DNA of 64,000 bases, from the NCBI GenBank assembly GCA_936440205.1, contig OW387147.1, positions 47,363,627-47,427,626 on the forward strand. The letters run 5' to 3'. Positions 1 to 11,460 of the stretch are shown in pieces; position 1 is the first letter of the stretch, and each line of letters opens with the position of its first letter. The notes under the pieces were generated by a model. That model had not been told where the DNA came from, ran no database searches, and saw only the letters and a list, made by a program, of their open reading frames with translations. The DNA is from Lepidonotus clava. Lineage: Eukaryota; Annelida; Polychaeta; Phyllodocida; Polynoidae. Position numbers and translations under genes: made by a program.

Positions 1-860
1 ATAGAAGGACATAGATGTAGGCAAGTGAATTAGAGAGCATTATTAAAAAGTTCATGGGGTAATATGCATTTTAATCTTTAAAATCTTTAAATTACAATTG
101 TAAAAAATTGTAAAAAAATGAAAAAATCTGAAAACAAGTATGCTTACAAAAAATTTGAATACCCAGAAAATCTTAAAAGAAACATAAGGCTATAGGCTAA
201 AGAAACAGAAGGCTATAGGCTATTATTTTTAGCCAAAAAAATAGGGGGTCACCAGATGAACTTGGCCAGAAAAGCTGAATATTCATTTTGAGATGTAAAA
301 TTACTTAAAATGGGTATTTACGAGTTTTCTCCATAAATTCAGCTAAAGATTTACATGACGGGTAATTTTGGTATTTAGTATTATGCTCAATACACTCACA
401 ATCATATAGACATATATCATATCATTATACATCATGAATTAAAAGAGTTACAGAAAAAACTAATTTTTTCCTATTTAAAACATTTTTTAGAATTTGCAAA
501 ATTTCACAAAATTAGCCTTATTTTTCCATATGGATCTACAAAAGTATTTTTGATAATCCATTTTTCAACTTCACTTATGATAGACCAAACATTATTGAAC
601 ATTTCTGCAAGATTTGAGAACAATTGAAGGACTTTGATTTTTTCAGTATCTGGATAATGGAGCGATTGTCCTTAAATTATCAAACATGCTCAATATGGAT
701 GGGTGCAGCCATGTGTGTGGCCATTGGCTGACTCTGACTGGACAAGGCATACCCACACGCAATCGGCATCAGTGCAGCCAATAGAACCAACCGTTGACGC
801 CAATTCACACGCCAATACAGCCAAAGTCGGTTAGTGTGTATGGGGCTTCATTTGGTCAAC
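1..860. other. AT-rich non-coding stretch
   Basis: No open frame with recognisable protein character and no terminal repeats are visible. The sequence is AT-rich with short homopolymers. I see nothing functional in it. Confidence 0.6.
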
Positions 861-873
861 AAACTACATGTAA

Positions 874-1520
874 CCGACCTATACTGAAGGGATTGTCTTT
901 TTTATTTTGTTTGCTTTTTACATTTTTCTCTTTTATTGGATACCAAAAAGATTTGTGTAGCAAAATGTTATCTGTCAAAAATGTTCAAGTATGTTTTGGC
1001 ATTTTATGAATGCTGAATTGAGGCTCCAACAATACAGTTTTTGACTGTTATTGTTGTAAATATATGGTATGATTATTTTGAATGTACTTGTAATACGCTA
1101 TCGGAAGAGCTCTGTACAAAAGAGATAGAATAAACAATAATAAAAGAGAAAAAAAAGAAGATGTTATCGACCTATGCCAGTGCGGGATGGCGTTTTTATT
1201 ATTTTTTTCTTTACATTTTTCTGTTTTATTGGATAACCAAAAAGATGTAGGCCTATATAGCAATTAAAGTGATCCCTGCTTCACATGTTCAAGTATGTTT
1301 CGGAATTTGATGTATGCTTAATTGAGGCTGCAACAAAGTAGATGTTATCGACCTATGTCAGAGGAACGGCGACCTTATTTGGTTTGGTTTTTACATTTTT
1401 CTCTTAGATCGGATAGCCAACAATATTTTTATGTAGCAAGGTGATTTAATTTTGCCGCCAATTTAAACGCTCAAGTAGGTATGTTTAGGAATTTGATGCA
1501 GACTGATTTGAGGCTGCTGG
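874..1520. repeat. Diverged tandem repeat, three units of about 180 bp
   Basis: Three units share the same order of phrases: a GACCTAT start (near 877, 1168 and 1349), a TTTTTACATTTTTCT tract, a GGATA-CCAA stretch, then AAGTATGTTT and TTGAGGCT at the end. The second and third units are about 181 bp apart. The first is about 290 bp from the second, with extra sequence between. Units differ at many sites, so the array is old. Short open frames here are not gene-like. Confidence 0.7.
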
Positions 1521-1524
1521 CTCT

Positions 1525-2700
1525 AGGGCCTGCGCACAAACGTACATCCGGTAATTGGACAGGAAACACTGTGTGACCTCTTTGACCTTGCAATAAAGAG
1601 TAAAACAGTAACAGATTCATATTTAATTAGGCAGGCGTGTTTAGGAGAAAACCATCCGTTATGATCATGGTATGGCTGCGTAGTTATGTTAATCCTGTAG
1701 CGGAGACATCTATGTAGAGGGAATACCTTTTGATGAGCCCTACTGATGAAATAAAACACTCTGTTATAGGCCTATGTCTTTTATTGGTTTGCCTATACGT
1801 CTGTGGCACAGTATCACATTTCAAACTGACAATAAGCCACATCTTCTTCCAACTGAAACTTAAACACATACACATGACCGTATACTCACAAGTATTCTTG
1901 CGTCCCAAAACATTTGACCCTGACCCAGCATAGATCCGTTTTAACAGGCCGCCACACTTGGGCCCAATACTTCGTAACTGATTAGGCTAATCAAGTAAAT
2001 TTTGATTAGGGTCTTATATCTTATACTCTATACTAAAAATAGCCATGTCACTGTGATGACCCATAAGGGGAATAATTAAACCCAGATACTTCTTGTCCTA
2101 GACGGAATTATTAATGATGAAACAGTAACCAAAATTTACGAAAATATGGCCCCTGGTGTCTCCACACAACTAATAGTTGATTTGCAATATATTAATAACC
2201 TACATGTTCATTTTGATCGTTTTTGTAGAAAAACGCATGGAAATTGATAGAAATATTTTGCCATATCTATATCTGTAATGTATATATTTTCAAATTAAAC
2301 AAAAAAGAAAGAAAAGTATATATAATTCAAATTGAAAAGAAGTATTGATTCCTAGTTTTCATTATGTTCAACAAAAAAGAAGGCCATGGTTAATAAAAAA
2401 AAAAGAATGCTACGCTTAAGGCCTGCGATTGGTCTACATGATTTCCTACATATTTCCCAGCATACATCTTGATAAAGGCTATCCTGCAGGTACTATGCAG
2501 ATACATGCTAACTTACAGTTACACCCCCGTTTGTAATGCTTGAATTGAAACTCGTCTATTGACGTTGTGCAGATCACTAAAACTGACGCTATGGTTACGA
2601 CCAATTTGATATTGTTATCATTCAAAATTCAATACACCTTCATTACACCAGTATGGTAAATATACCTAAACAAACTCATGAAGACTTTGTCAGGACGTGC
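1525..2700. other. Non-coding stretch
   Basis: AT-rich sequence with A-runs and no convincing coding frame. The small minus-strand frames around 1520-1910 show no domain or sequence character of a gene. Confidence 0.5.
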
Positions 2701-2702
2701 GT

Positions 2703-2763
2703 GCCCCCCCCCCCCCCCCCCCCCAGCGGAAATTTTCACAATAGGGCGCCCCCCCCCCCCCCT
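2703..2763. repeat. Two poly-C runs
   Basis: Two cytosine homopolymers, about 20 and 14 bases, are separated by about 25 bases. Such runs are prone to sequencing and replication error, so their exact length is uncertain. Confidence 0.9.
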
Positions 2764-3000
2764 TTTCGAAAATGTATGGATATGTCCCTGATTTGTAGGT
2801 TGCCACATGGTTAAATGTGATCACCAAAAAAGTTATAACAAGTCCACATTTGCAAACGGCCTATACTAAACAGCTGACACAGACATCGTCGGACCACGTG
2901 ACCAGGGGCAGCGAACCGTGACGGGCTCAGACGGGACCCGGATGGCAGCAGAGCATCACGGGATTGAGGGCAGCGAGGCGTGACAACGAGCAGAGACGCC

Positions 3001-3905
3001 ATGTCAGCCGCCATGTTGGATAGAGATGCGGTATCTGGGCATTGGTAAAAACTAAAGGGATACTTTAAGGAAATAGTAGCCTATAGAAGTAAGAAGTGTG
3101 TGAGGATGCGAGTGAGTGGACAAAGTACAGAGTGAGTTAGGAAGTGAGTGGATGATGGAGAGATGGAGGAAGGGGGGAAGGATGGGAGAGGAGGGAAGGA
3201 AAGTGAGTGAATGAATGAGTGAGTGGGTAGGTGAGTGAGTCACTGAGTGATACTTAGAGGCACAAGCAAAAAGGTAAAGAATGAGTGAGTGGCTGTGATA
3301 TTGAGCGTGTGAGTGACTTGGTAAGTGAGCATGAGTGATTGAGTGAGCGAGAGAGGGATGACGGAGTGAGGGAGTGAATGCGGGAGGACGGTATGTCAGA
3401 TGCTATCTTGGATAGAGTGCAGTATCTGTAGCGCGTTCAGAGACCCAAAAAAGGGCCTTGGCAAAACGCGATACTTTTAGGGAAAACTATAGAAGTAAAG
3501 AGTGGGTGAGTGGTTGAAGTGTTGAGTGGTTGAGGCATAGTGAGTAAGAGTGAGTGAGTGAGTGTGCGTGTGTGTGTGACATTGAGAGTGACTGAGTGGG
3601 TGGGTGGAAGTGAGTGAGCGGTGCTATAGGGGGAAGTAATGAATACATGAGTGAGTGTGTGAGTGACTGAGTGGTTGGATTATGGACTGAGTATGAGTAA
3701 GGGAGTGAATGAACGAGAGTTGAGTGAATTATTGAGCGAAGGAGTGAGAGTATGAGTGAGTGACTGATAGTGGTGTGTAAGGGGGAGTGATAAGTGGGTG
3801 GGTTGGTGAAAATTCAGTGAATAAGGGAGTGAGTTAAAGAGAAAGTGAGTGAGTTAGGAAGGCAGAGAGGGAATGAGGGATGGGAAGGAAGGAGGGAATA
3901 TGATA
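3001..3905. repeat. GTGA-rich minisatellite with a ~390-bp higher-order unit
   Basis: Long imperfect runs of GAGT/GTGA dominate. A higher-order copy is visible: an ATGTCAG...TTGGATAGAG...GTATCTG block occurs near 3001 and again near 3391, each followed by an ACTATAGAAGTAA-like phrase and then GTGA-rich sequence. The minus-strand frame of Ser-Leu-Thr-His repeats is a by-product of the tetranucleotide. Confidence 0.85.
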
Positions 3906-4740
3906 GGAAGGAGGGAGAGGGATGGAGGGAGGCATCTGCTAGAATGAAATTCCCATTTGTGCACAAACGAGAATTACATCACTCTCATTGATATTCAATA
4001 ACCTAGTTTTCATGGCTACAACGTTACTGCTAGCTGGCTCACTTGTCCACTATAACATATAGCATATTGATAAAGTGATCATTGAGATGCCACAGCAATT
4101 CTTCTGCTAGAGATTGTTACTTGATGGTGAGTTAAATACCATCAATTATTTGCAAGTAGTTTTACACTCGAACAATTGATACACCGCAAATGATCTGAAT
4201 AAGTACAGTTCTATATATTTAGGGATACCACTCCCAACTGATAAAAATTTAAGAAAAGTAGGAAACACTTTTCCTACGTTTTTCTGTTTCCAGGAGCAAT
4301 AAGGAGAAAAATTACTTTAAGTAATATTCTTGGCATTTTACATGTATGTGAATATCTTGAAACTATACAATACTCTAAAACAAAATCGCTAAAAAGTAGG
4401 AAATCCAACAGAAGTAGGAAAAATAGCATCTCTGTATATTCAAATAACTTTCAGAAAAATAAATACGTAGGGATGTCTAGACATAATTTACGCCTGGTCT
4501 GATAAGAACAATTGGATTTATGGGATCGTTACAAAATACATAGATCTTTTTGCTGCCTGAGAAAAACTTGTAAAGAGCTACAAGTAGAAACCATTCCAAA
4601 TCCCAACAAAATGTGGCGGGACATGCATGCAGAGGATCTTAAAACAAAATACCTTTTTCTACTACTCATGCACATATGACCAGACATGAGGATTGCTGCC
4701 TGGGGCGGATCAAGCGTTGTTTCAGCGTGATGACCCCGCA
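3906..4740. other. Non-coding stretch
   Basis: AT-rich sequence with no recognisable coding frame, RNA gene or repeat border. Confidence 0.5.
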
Positions 4741-6235
4741 GGGTATTTAAGGTTATAATTCCAACAAAAATGGGAATTGTTTAGGGTAGAAAACAGAGAC
4801 CCAGCCCATGTCATAACTCCATAAGAAAGTGGCCTCTCTGAAATAATGTATGCAGCAGCGAAAGAGAACAAATATATGTTTTCTTGTGTTTTTATTATCC
4901 AATTTCCATTCTCTTTTGGTTACAATGTAGAATAAAACACATGTAATAATCAATAAAGGAAATTAATTCAGCAAATGACATGTTCTCATGACCTCATGAA
5001 ATGTAGAGCATATCACATGTACTAATTGACACATGAATCAGACATTACAATTAACTTCATGAAATGTAAAAAGGAAAACCAATAAGTTTACAACCGTGTT
5101 GCCCTTTATACCTTTGGAACGAAATACCTTTTCTGTTCAATAAAAATAAATTAATTGTCGTGATGGGATAAAATTCAGTTTTTACAATTATGCTTATTGA
5201 GATATGGTATTTCAGTTTAAACTTCCAACACAAATGTGAAGAGACCCAATACACATCACTACTTCAAAGAAGGTATCCTATTAACTAATAGGCTAGCAAA
5301 TAATGTATGCAGCAATGCAAAAGAAAAGATATATGCATGATTTTGTTCCTTTCCTTTCTTGTGTTTACAGGAACCACTTCCAACGCAATTCATAAGATTT
5401 CCAAGTGGTATTCCAACTGCTGTTGTCCTTCTGGTCACATACAGAATATCACACTGTACAATAATTCATCTATTGTCTTTCTGGTTACAATGCAGAATAT
5501 CACAAACGTAATAATTGGTGAAGGATTCAGCAAACAGAATGTACTCATTACCTCATGAAATGTAGAATACAACATTTTATAGTAACAGATCATTACAGTT
5601 AACTTCATGAAAAGTGAAAATAAAAAGTTTAACAACATTGTGTTACCCTTTGTGCATACAGTGCTAGAAGCCTTCCCCTTTAAATGATGTAGATGTATTG
5701 TCATGAAGGGATAACATCCTATCATTACAAAAACACCTTCATTAATTTTGGTACTTAGATTGGTCACTCTAACAAAAAAGGGAATGTTTCTATTGTGGAA
5801 AACAGAGACCCAATCCATACCATAACTCCAAAGAAAGTGGGCTTTTCAAATTAATGTATGCAGCAATAAAAAAGAACAAATATTGGCTGGCTTCTTTTAG
5901 CTATCATCCAATTGTCCTTGTCCCTCTGGTTACAATTTAGATTAGAACACATGTAACAATTGCGAAAGGATTTAACAAATAACATGTAATCATGATGTCA
6001 TTAAATGCAAAATATAACACATATAAAAACTGAAACTGATAAAGATATTACTTAATTTACACCTCTCACGACCTCATGCAATGTAAAGTACGACACATGC
6101 AGCAATCGATAAAAGAAATCAGTTCCTTACAATTAACTTCATGAAATGTGAAAATAATAAATCAATGGTTTTACATGGTATTGCACTTCATACGTTAGAT
6201 GCCAGATTCTTAATACTGTCAAGCATTTTGTTTTG
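4741..6235. repeat. Tandem array, three diverged units of about 460-550 bp
   Basis: The phrase ATGTATGCAGCA occurs at about 4846, 5303 and 5854, and TTAACTTCATGAAA at about 5052, 5601 and 6133. Other shared blocks (ACAGAGACCCA, GGTTACAATG-AGAAT, CTCATGACCTCATG) keep the same order. Units have drifted in sequence and length. The minus-strand 127-residue frame and smaller frames inside it recur with the unit and are not good gene candidates. Confidence 0.8.
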
Positions 6236-6297
6236 GAATGTTTAATTCCTTACTTCCCTAAATTAAAGGTGAGCAGTTTACAATAATTTTTACATTT

Positions 6298-6307
6298 TAC
6301 TCATACA

Positions 6308-6339
<32 letters not shown>

Positions 6340-6496
6340 CACACATACATACACACATGTACACACACACACATACATACATACACACATACATACATAC
6401 AAATTACATACATACACACATACACACACACACACACATCCATCCATCCATCAATCCATAAGTACATACATACACCCACACTTATATACACACAGA
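6298..6496. repeat. CATA/CACA microsatellite
   Basis: Tetranucleotide CATA runs grade into CACA and CATC runs over about 200 bp. The open frame on the minus strand (Tyr-Val-Cys-Met repeats) is an artefact of the repeat. Confidence 0.95.
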
Positions 6497-7193
6497 ATTA
6501 CATCTATCAATGATATTCAGATAGAAAATGTTTTAACAGAGCAATGTAGTTCATATTGATAGGGTAAAGAGCCCGATAAGGTGAATGACACACTGCTTTA
6601 TGTTGACTTTTCTAAAATAGGAGTTGAATAAAGTAAGAAAGAATATTTTCTTAATGTACCACTGCTCACCTTACTCAAAACCCTCACCACACTTCATTTC
6701 AGCATCAAAGCAATAAAACAAGATGTTCAGAGGACATATACCACCTACATTTAAAGAAAGTCAATGTCAAGTACAATTTGGATAATAACATTTTATAAAG
6801 GTATATAACACGCGCCCCCCTCCTTTTTTGGCAAAATTTAGCTTCTTCTAATGTAAATTTCTCAAAAATTGGGGGTGCGCCCCCCTTTCTATTAGCACAT
6901 TCCAACCTAGATATCCCTAGAGCAAACTTGCCATTTATGCCAATTCGTTGGTTTCTTTTTGCCTTTATGTTGGATGCCCACCTGGCTGTTGTGTGACTTG
7001 TCAAGTGGAACTATCTGCTATGAATGTGTTTCCCAAATCTACACATGACAATGAGCTAAATGACTAACAGAGATTCAAGTCAGGGTTAACAAAACTCGAA
7101 ATAGAATGAAGTTTTTATATGCCTTTAAATTATTATATGAATAGTTTACTATCATATCATCAATAGGAGGGATGGACGGGGGAAAAGACTAAT
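6497..7193. other. Non-coding stretch with a small inverted GC-rich motif
   Basis: Mostly AT-rich. A CGCCCCCC-type motif occurs near 6812 and again near 6890, separated by sequence that partly mirrors itself. No gene is supported. Confidence 0.4.
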
Positions 7194-7364
7194 GTGAGTG
7201 AGTGAGTGAGTGAGTGACAGATGATTTACGCTGTACTGACAGCCAGGGTCATTTTCATGGCTAAAGAAAAAGTTGGTCAGCTTTGGTGATCATATCTATG
7301 AGATGACGGTGACCGAGCAGGCGAACAGCAGGGGATCAAAACCCGGAAACCATTTTTGCTGTAC
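7194..7364 (-). mobile_element. SINE copy 1, 5'-truncated
   Basis: The + strand begins with (GTGA)n, followed by the ACAGCCAGGGTCATTTTCA core and the GCAGGGGATCAAAACC block, and it stops at the TTTTTGCTGTAC point. Because the simple repeat is the constant end and the other end varies between copies, the element reads on the - strand with a (CACT)n tail. Confidence 0.85.
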
Positions 7365-7740
7365 AAAAAAATAAAACTGGAAAAATTAATTTCTAAAGAG
7401 TCTGATGAAATTAATTTGCATTCATGACTTAACTGATTCCTACCGTACATACCTAAATATTCTGAAAAAAAACCCAGAAGAATAAGGTAAATAGAATGGT
7501 CGGCAATGCAAAAAAATCAATGTATTAAAATGTTTTTTAAGGGATTCTCAGAATGATTATAGGAAATTCTGGTGGGAATTGAATAATCTCCTGGACCTGG
7601 ATAAGGCGAATCATCATCTCCATCCGGTGACTACAATGACTGGTACTAGATGCAATCTGAAGACAATGATGACCAGTAGTGACTACTTGACCAGTAGTGG
7701 CCATCACCATGGACCGTGCTAACTAGCAGTGACCCTCATC
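7365..7740. other. Non-coding stretch
   Basis: No coding frame of note. The part after 7600 is rich in TGACCAGTAGTGA-like phrases and leads into the leader-like region of the next fossil. Confidence 0.4.
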
Positions 7741-8755
7741 ATGTGACAGTGATGAGCTGTGTTATCCTCACATACTGTGAGTAGGGGCAGTTTTTACAAC
7801 CATGAGCATGAGCACCTTTTAAGTAATGTATGAGAGCCTAGAAAATATGAGTTTTGAAAGTACCTTGGTAATGTTGGTAATCAGTGGGTGCTGAAATACT
7901 GGCTTTTGTTAGAAATTTGGTGTTGCAACAACAACCAGCCGCACCAGATGGGCAGGTTGTTGGGAGAATTACAAAGTTTGGTTGATAGTATGGTGGTCAC
8001 CCAAGTTTTGGCAAATATCAAAGCATTTGATGGTGAACCAAAAGATTTTCGGTGGTGGATTAAAGAGTGAGTGAGTGTTGGGTGTTTTACACCATACCGA
8101 CAGCCAGGGTCATTTTCACGGCAAAAACCAGTTGGGACAAATTCTGTCTTTGGTGATCGAATCTATGAGATTAAGGTGACAGGGCAGACAAACAGCAGGG
8201 GATCAAAACCTAGCAATCATTTTTGCTGTATCTCATCCCTTAGTGAACCAAGCACTGACCAGGAATTGAATGGTGGATTAAAGATGTGGAACGCCATATA
8301 CAAGCCATTGGCGGTGGAGACGCCAACCGTTTCGCTGTCGCCATACAATCATCTAAAGGAGCGGTGGCAGAATTTTTGTTTAGATATCAGAATGACCATG
8401 TTGGAGCCACCTTACCATCTTCGCCAAGCATATTCTGGACAAGGCCACTGATGCCTTTCCAGGTGAGCAGTTAGACTAGCCCCTTATTGCTTGCCAGTCG
8501 ATTGAGAATTATACTGATGGACTGGTTGATAATTTAACAGCCAAGAAAATTCTACGGGAGAATCTGCTGACCTTTGCTGGAGCCGTAGATCATGCGGTAG
8601 CTGAAATGCGAGTCGCTAAAAAGTGTGAAGCCCGCAAGAGAGGATTCATAACTCTGGGTAATAATACCATGCATGAACCCATGAGGTTGCTGTTAAATGC
8701 CAACAACTGGGTCACATTACTCATGACTGTCGAATGCCCAAGAGAAATGACTACA
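7741..8755 (+). mobile_element. LTR-retroelement fossil, leader and gag part (family A)
   Basis: The leader (TACTGTGAGTA-GGGG near 7777, then GAGCACCT) resembles that at 44690-44770. It is followed by gag pieces with GELQSLVDSMVVTQVLANIK and an HIQAIGGGDANR-type stretch that match the gag copies at 30.6 and 53.3 kb. A SINE lies inside it. The family is gypsy-like by its gag and zinc-knuckle relatives. It is broken several times and old. Confidence 0.75.
8067..8270 (-). mobile_element. SINE copy 2 with target-site duplication
   Basis: This 5'-truncated copy is inserted in the gag fossil. Perfect 14-bp direct repeats (TGGTGGATTAAAGA) flank it at 8053-8066 and 8271-8284. That fixes both borders and shows that the GAGT run on the + strand is the element's tail end. 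Confidence 0.92.
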
Positions 8756-9115
8756 GAGGTTTCCAAATTATCTTCAAAAGAATTATCACCAAACTTACTT
8801 GCAGCCCCTGACCTTGTTAACATTCTTAAGTCTGTAGAAGTTGACTTTCCCCCACAATTAATGTTACCTAGAGACCCCTGAGAAAGACCATGGTACTACT
8901 ATACAATTCTAGAAACAAGTAAGGTTGCTTTAGAAAATCAATTGTTTATTGCAATATAAATACCCCTCTTGGACATAGCACAGAAATTCAATATCAAAGA
9001 ATCTATAACCTTGCCCATACCTTATGGAATGTCAAATATGACTGTTGAGTATGAGTTGGAATTCTGTAATTTTGGTATCAGTACTGACGGTAGACAGTAT
9101 GTGGTTTTTCCGCGG
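8756..9115 (+). mobile_element. F-like env fossil fragment
   Basis: The reading contains LLAAPDLVNILKSVEVDFP, then a YYYTILETSKVALENQLF-type stretch, then IPLLDIAQKFNIKESITLP and PIPYG. This order (a 'Leu-Leu-x-x-x-Leu-x-x-Ile-Leu' start, then a tyrosine-rich strand, then 'Ile-Pro-Leu-Leu...Leu-Pro-Ile-Pro') is characteristic of baculovirus F / errantivirus Env ectodomains. It lies between gag-like stretches and looks like a separate, older layer. Fragmentary. Confidence 0.55.
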
Positions 9116-9955
9116 AACGAATACTAGACAAAGCTAGTAAAGCGTTTCCAGGCCAAGACTTAGAGGATGAACCTCTCATCAGTGAACAATTATTTGATGT
9201 CTACATAGAAGGCCTCACAGACCTATCTGTTGCCAAACGTATATGTGCAATGACCCAGTAGATTTCATGACTGCCTTTAAGACTGTCGGGCTGAAACGAA
9301 GTTAAACAAAAAAGTGTCGTCCCATCAACACACCACAACGCAGCCATCAACAGAACACACACCTATGGAGATAGGCATGGTAGGTAAACCCACGGTGCAA
9401 AGCCCTGATAAGCGACAATGAAATGAAGCAGGTGGCAGCGAAGTATTTTGGGCACTTTCGCCCCATTACTGAAGATTTCCATCCATCTTTTTTCACAGGC
9501 AGATGTTTAAAGTGCAGCCTTACTGGGCACAAGGCTCAAGAATGTTGCAGCCACTTGTGTATCCCTAGAGATCAAGGTCGGGGACGATGCTTTCAATGTG
9601 GCCTGCAAGGTCACAATGCCAGAAACTGACCTGGTAGGGGTAGCTCCAACAGGCCAGGGGACTACTACAGGGGCCCGCAGTACTGCCATTAAATCGGGCC
9701 CTGGAAAAACTGCACCTGTCTAAAAAGAGCTTCAAAAGAAAACCTAAGAAATGTAGGTATGATCATCAAATGAAACAACAACGCTCAAGCAAAATAAACA
9801 GGGAAAATGTTCCAAATGGAACTGACGAGACCGAAGAGATAGCTTCAACCCCACAAAAGGTAGTGGTTGTACAACGACTTGTAGTTGGGAAGCCTAGTTG
9901 TGTTAAGGTAGGTAGAATAACCGCTCGCACACTACTGGACATCCTGGGTTAATCC
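9116..9955 (+). mobile_element. Gag zinc-knuckle and protease-start fossil (gypsy-like)
   Basis: A gag tail is followed by two CCHC knuckles (CLKCSLTGHKAQEC near 9502 and CFQCGLQGHNARN near 9592), then a lysine-rich stretch, then KPSCVKVGRITARTLLD near 9890, which matches the protease start of the 43.2-kb relative. Nucleocapsid knuckles bind element RNA; the protease would be a retropepsin. Fossil, incomplete. Confidence 0.75.
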
Positions 9956-9984
9956 TATTATGTTCCCATAGTAACACGGCACTG

Positions 9985-11460
9985 TGGGACATAATCTTGC
10001 GCCGTGACCAGGGTCTGTCTGGGTGGGCTTCTGCACAGTGCGCAAAAGGTAGGTGTGCATTCTGCCCTTTTGGTTATCCCTGTTCATAAGTGCAATGGCC
10101 CAAGGTGGTGGTAATCCCGGCTCTGGGGTGCTGGCCTAACAATTCCAACTGTTAGGGTTAGGGACACATGTATTAAATGTCTGACAGCTCATTACCAAAT
10201 TCGATGGGAAGCCTGATAAGTTCAAGAAGTGGACGAAAGAAATAGATAGATAAGCCATATTAATGGGGGGCCGCCAAAGACCAAAAATGGCACATAGCGT
10301 TTCAAACAGCTGAAGGTCCTGTATAGGACTGCATTCTGTGGTTTCTCACTAACGACCCCAACATTGCGTGGACTGTTTTGCGTCAACAGCTCTCGCAGAG
10401 GTTTGGAGATACTGGGGACGCACAGGCCTAAGCTTGATTAAGACAACTATGGCAGGGTTAGAAGAACGCAGTGCAAGTATGGGTGGAGCGGGTCCTAGAC
10501 TTAGCCCAGGAGGCATTCCCTGGGGAAAATTTAGCCCAGCCACTGGTAGCACGCCAGCTTGTAGATGTGTTTATTGATGGGTTGAAGGAGAACAAAGTGG
10601 CAAGTAACCTCATAAGAAATCCCCCAGCCAACTTCATGGAGGCCGTAACGCGGGCCGGTCAGGAGCAAAATCTACTGCTGAAGATCAAAACACGGGGGAG
10701 GGAGTGAGTGAGTGTTGGGTGTTTTGTGCCGTAGCGACAGCCAGGGTCATTTTCACGGCGAAAACCAGTTGGGACAAATTCTGTCTTTGGTGATCGAATC
10801 TATGAGATGAAGGTGACAGGGCGGGCAAACAGCAGGGGATCAAAACCCAGCGATCATTTTTGCTGTACCTCATCCCTTAGTGAACCAAGCACTGACCGGG
10901 AATTGAACCCAAAAACCACTTGGTCAGTGCAGGGTCCCCCCTATCGTCGCCTCTTACGATCAGCAGGGGCTACTGAGGGCCTATTCTTACCCGGACCCCC
11001 ACAGGGCCCCGGGGGAGGGAGGAGGGCCCTATGGATGTAAATACTATCAGGGGGCGAGTTGTCGAGGATAAAGAAGAGGGATGTTTCCACTGCGGGCTTA
11101 TGGGACACTGGAGGAGAGATTGTTGGGGGCTTCACAGTAAGGGGCCACTAGGGGGTAAGGGCCAGAAAGGAGGAGTGCAACCAAGACAAAAGGTAAAGGG
11201 CCACAAGGGCAAAGGTAATGCCCAGGGCAAGGGCCATGGTAAGGGTTCAAGGACACCTCGGGTCTCAGCCATGGGAGCCGTAGGGAATGAGTCTGATATG
11301 GAGGTAGATTCTCAAGGAGAGGAGACTCTGTTTTCTGGCAAGGAGGGCAGAGAGCGGATGAATGTTGTAATCTCCTCTACGAGCAGAAGTGATAGGTGTG
11401 GCTTTTGGTATGATGGGTGTACGTACCCCGAAAGAGACACACCCATAGACTTTTGGATTT
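9985..11460 (+). mobile_element. LTR-retroelement fossil, gag and zinc knuckle (family C)
   Basis: A GCCGTGACCAGGG motif at 10001 resembles the primer-binding region of neighbours. Gag character follows (KFDGKPDKFKKW near 10200; VLDLAQEAFPGENLAQPL and NLIRNPPANFMEAV near 10480-10650). After the SINE comes one CCHC knuckle (CFHCGLMGHWRRDC, about 11078-11120) and a Gly/Lys-rich tail. It is related to the gag at 17.95-18.9 kb. Fossil with several breaks. Confidence 0.7.
10704..11009 (-). mobile_element. SINE copy 3, near full length
   Basis: About 306 bp, flanked by perfect 11-bp duplications (CGGGGGAGGGA) at 10693-10703 and 11010-11020. Read on the - strand it starts near GGGTCCGGGTAAGAATAGGC, carries a box-B-like GGTTCAATTCC (10899-10909) and ends in (CACT)n. 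A box-A-like TGACCAAGTGG is only six bases from box B, closer than in a tRNA, so a tRNA origin is not proven. This is the best reference copy in the window. Confidence 0.93.

Noticed and set aside
3052-3243. Minus-strand frame rich in His, Ser, Leu and Pro
   Set aside because: It is a product of the GTGA minisatellite.
5435-5818. Minus-strand 127-codon frame
   Set aside because: It lies in a tandem array, its pieces recur with the unit in other frames, and it has no domain or conserved start.
6297-6491. Minus-strand 64-codon frame of Tyr/Val/Cys/Met repeats
   Set aside because: It is the translation of the CATA microsatellite, not a gene.
10899-10926. A complete tRNA gene in the SINE head
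   Set aside because: Box-A-like and box-B-like motifs are only six bases apart and no cloverleaf can be drawn.
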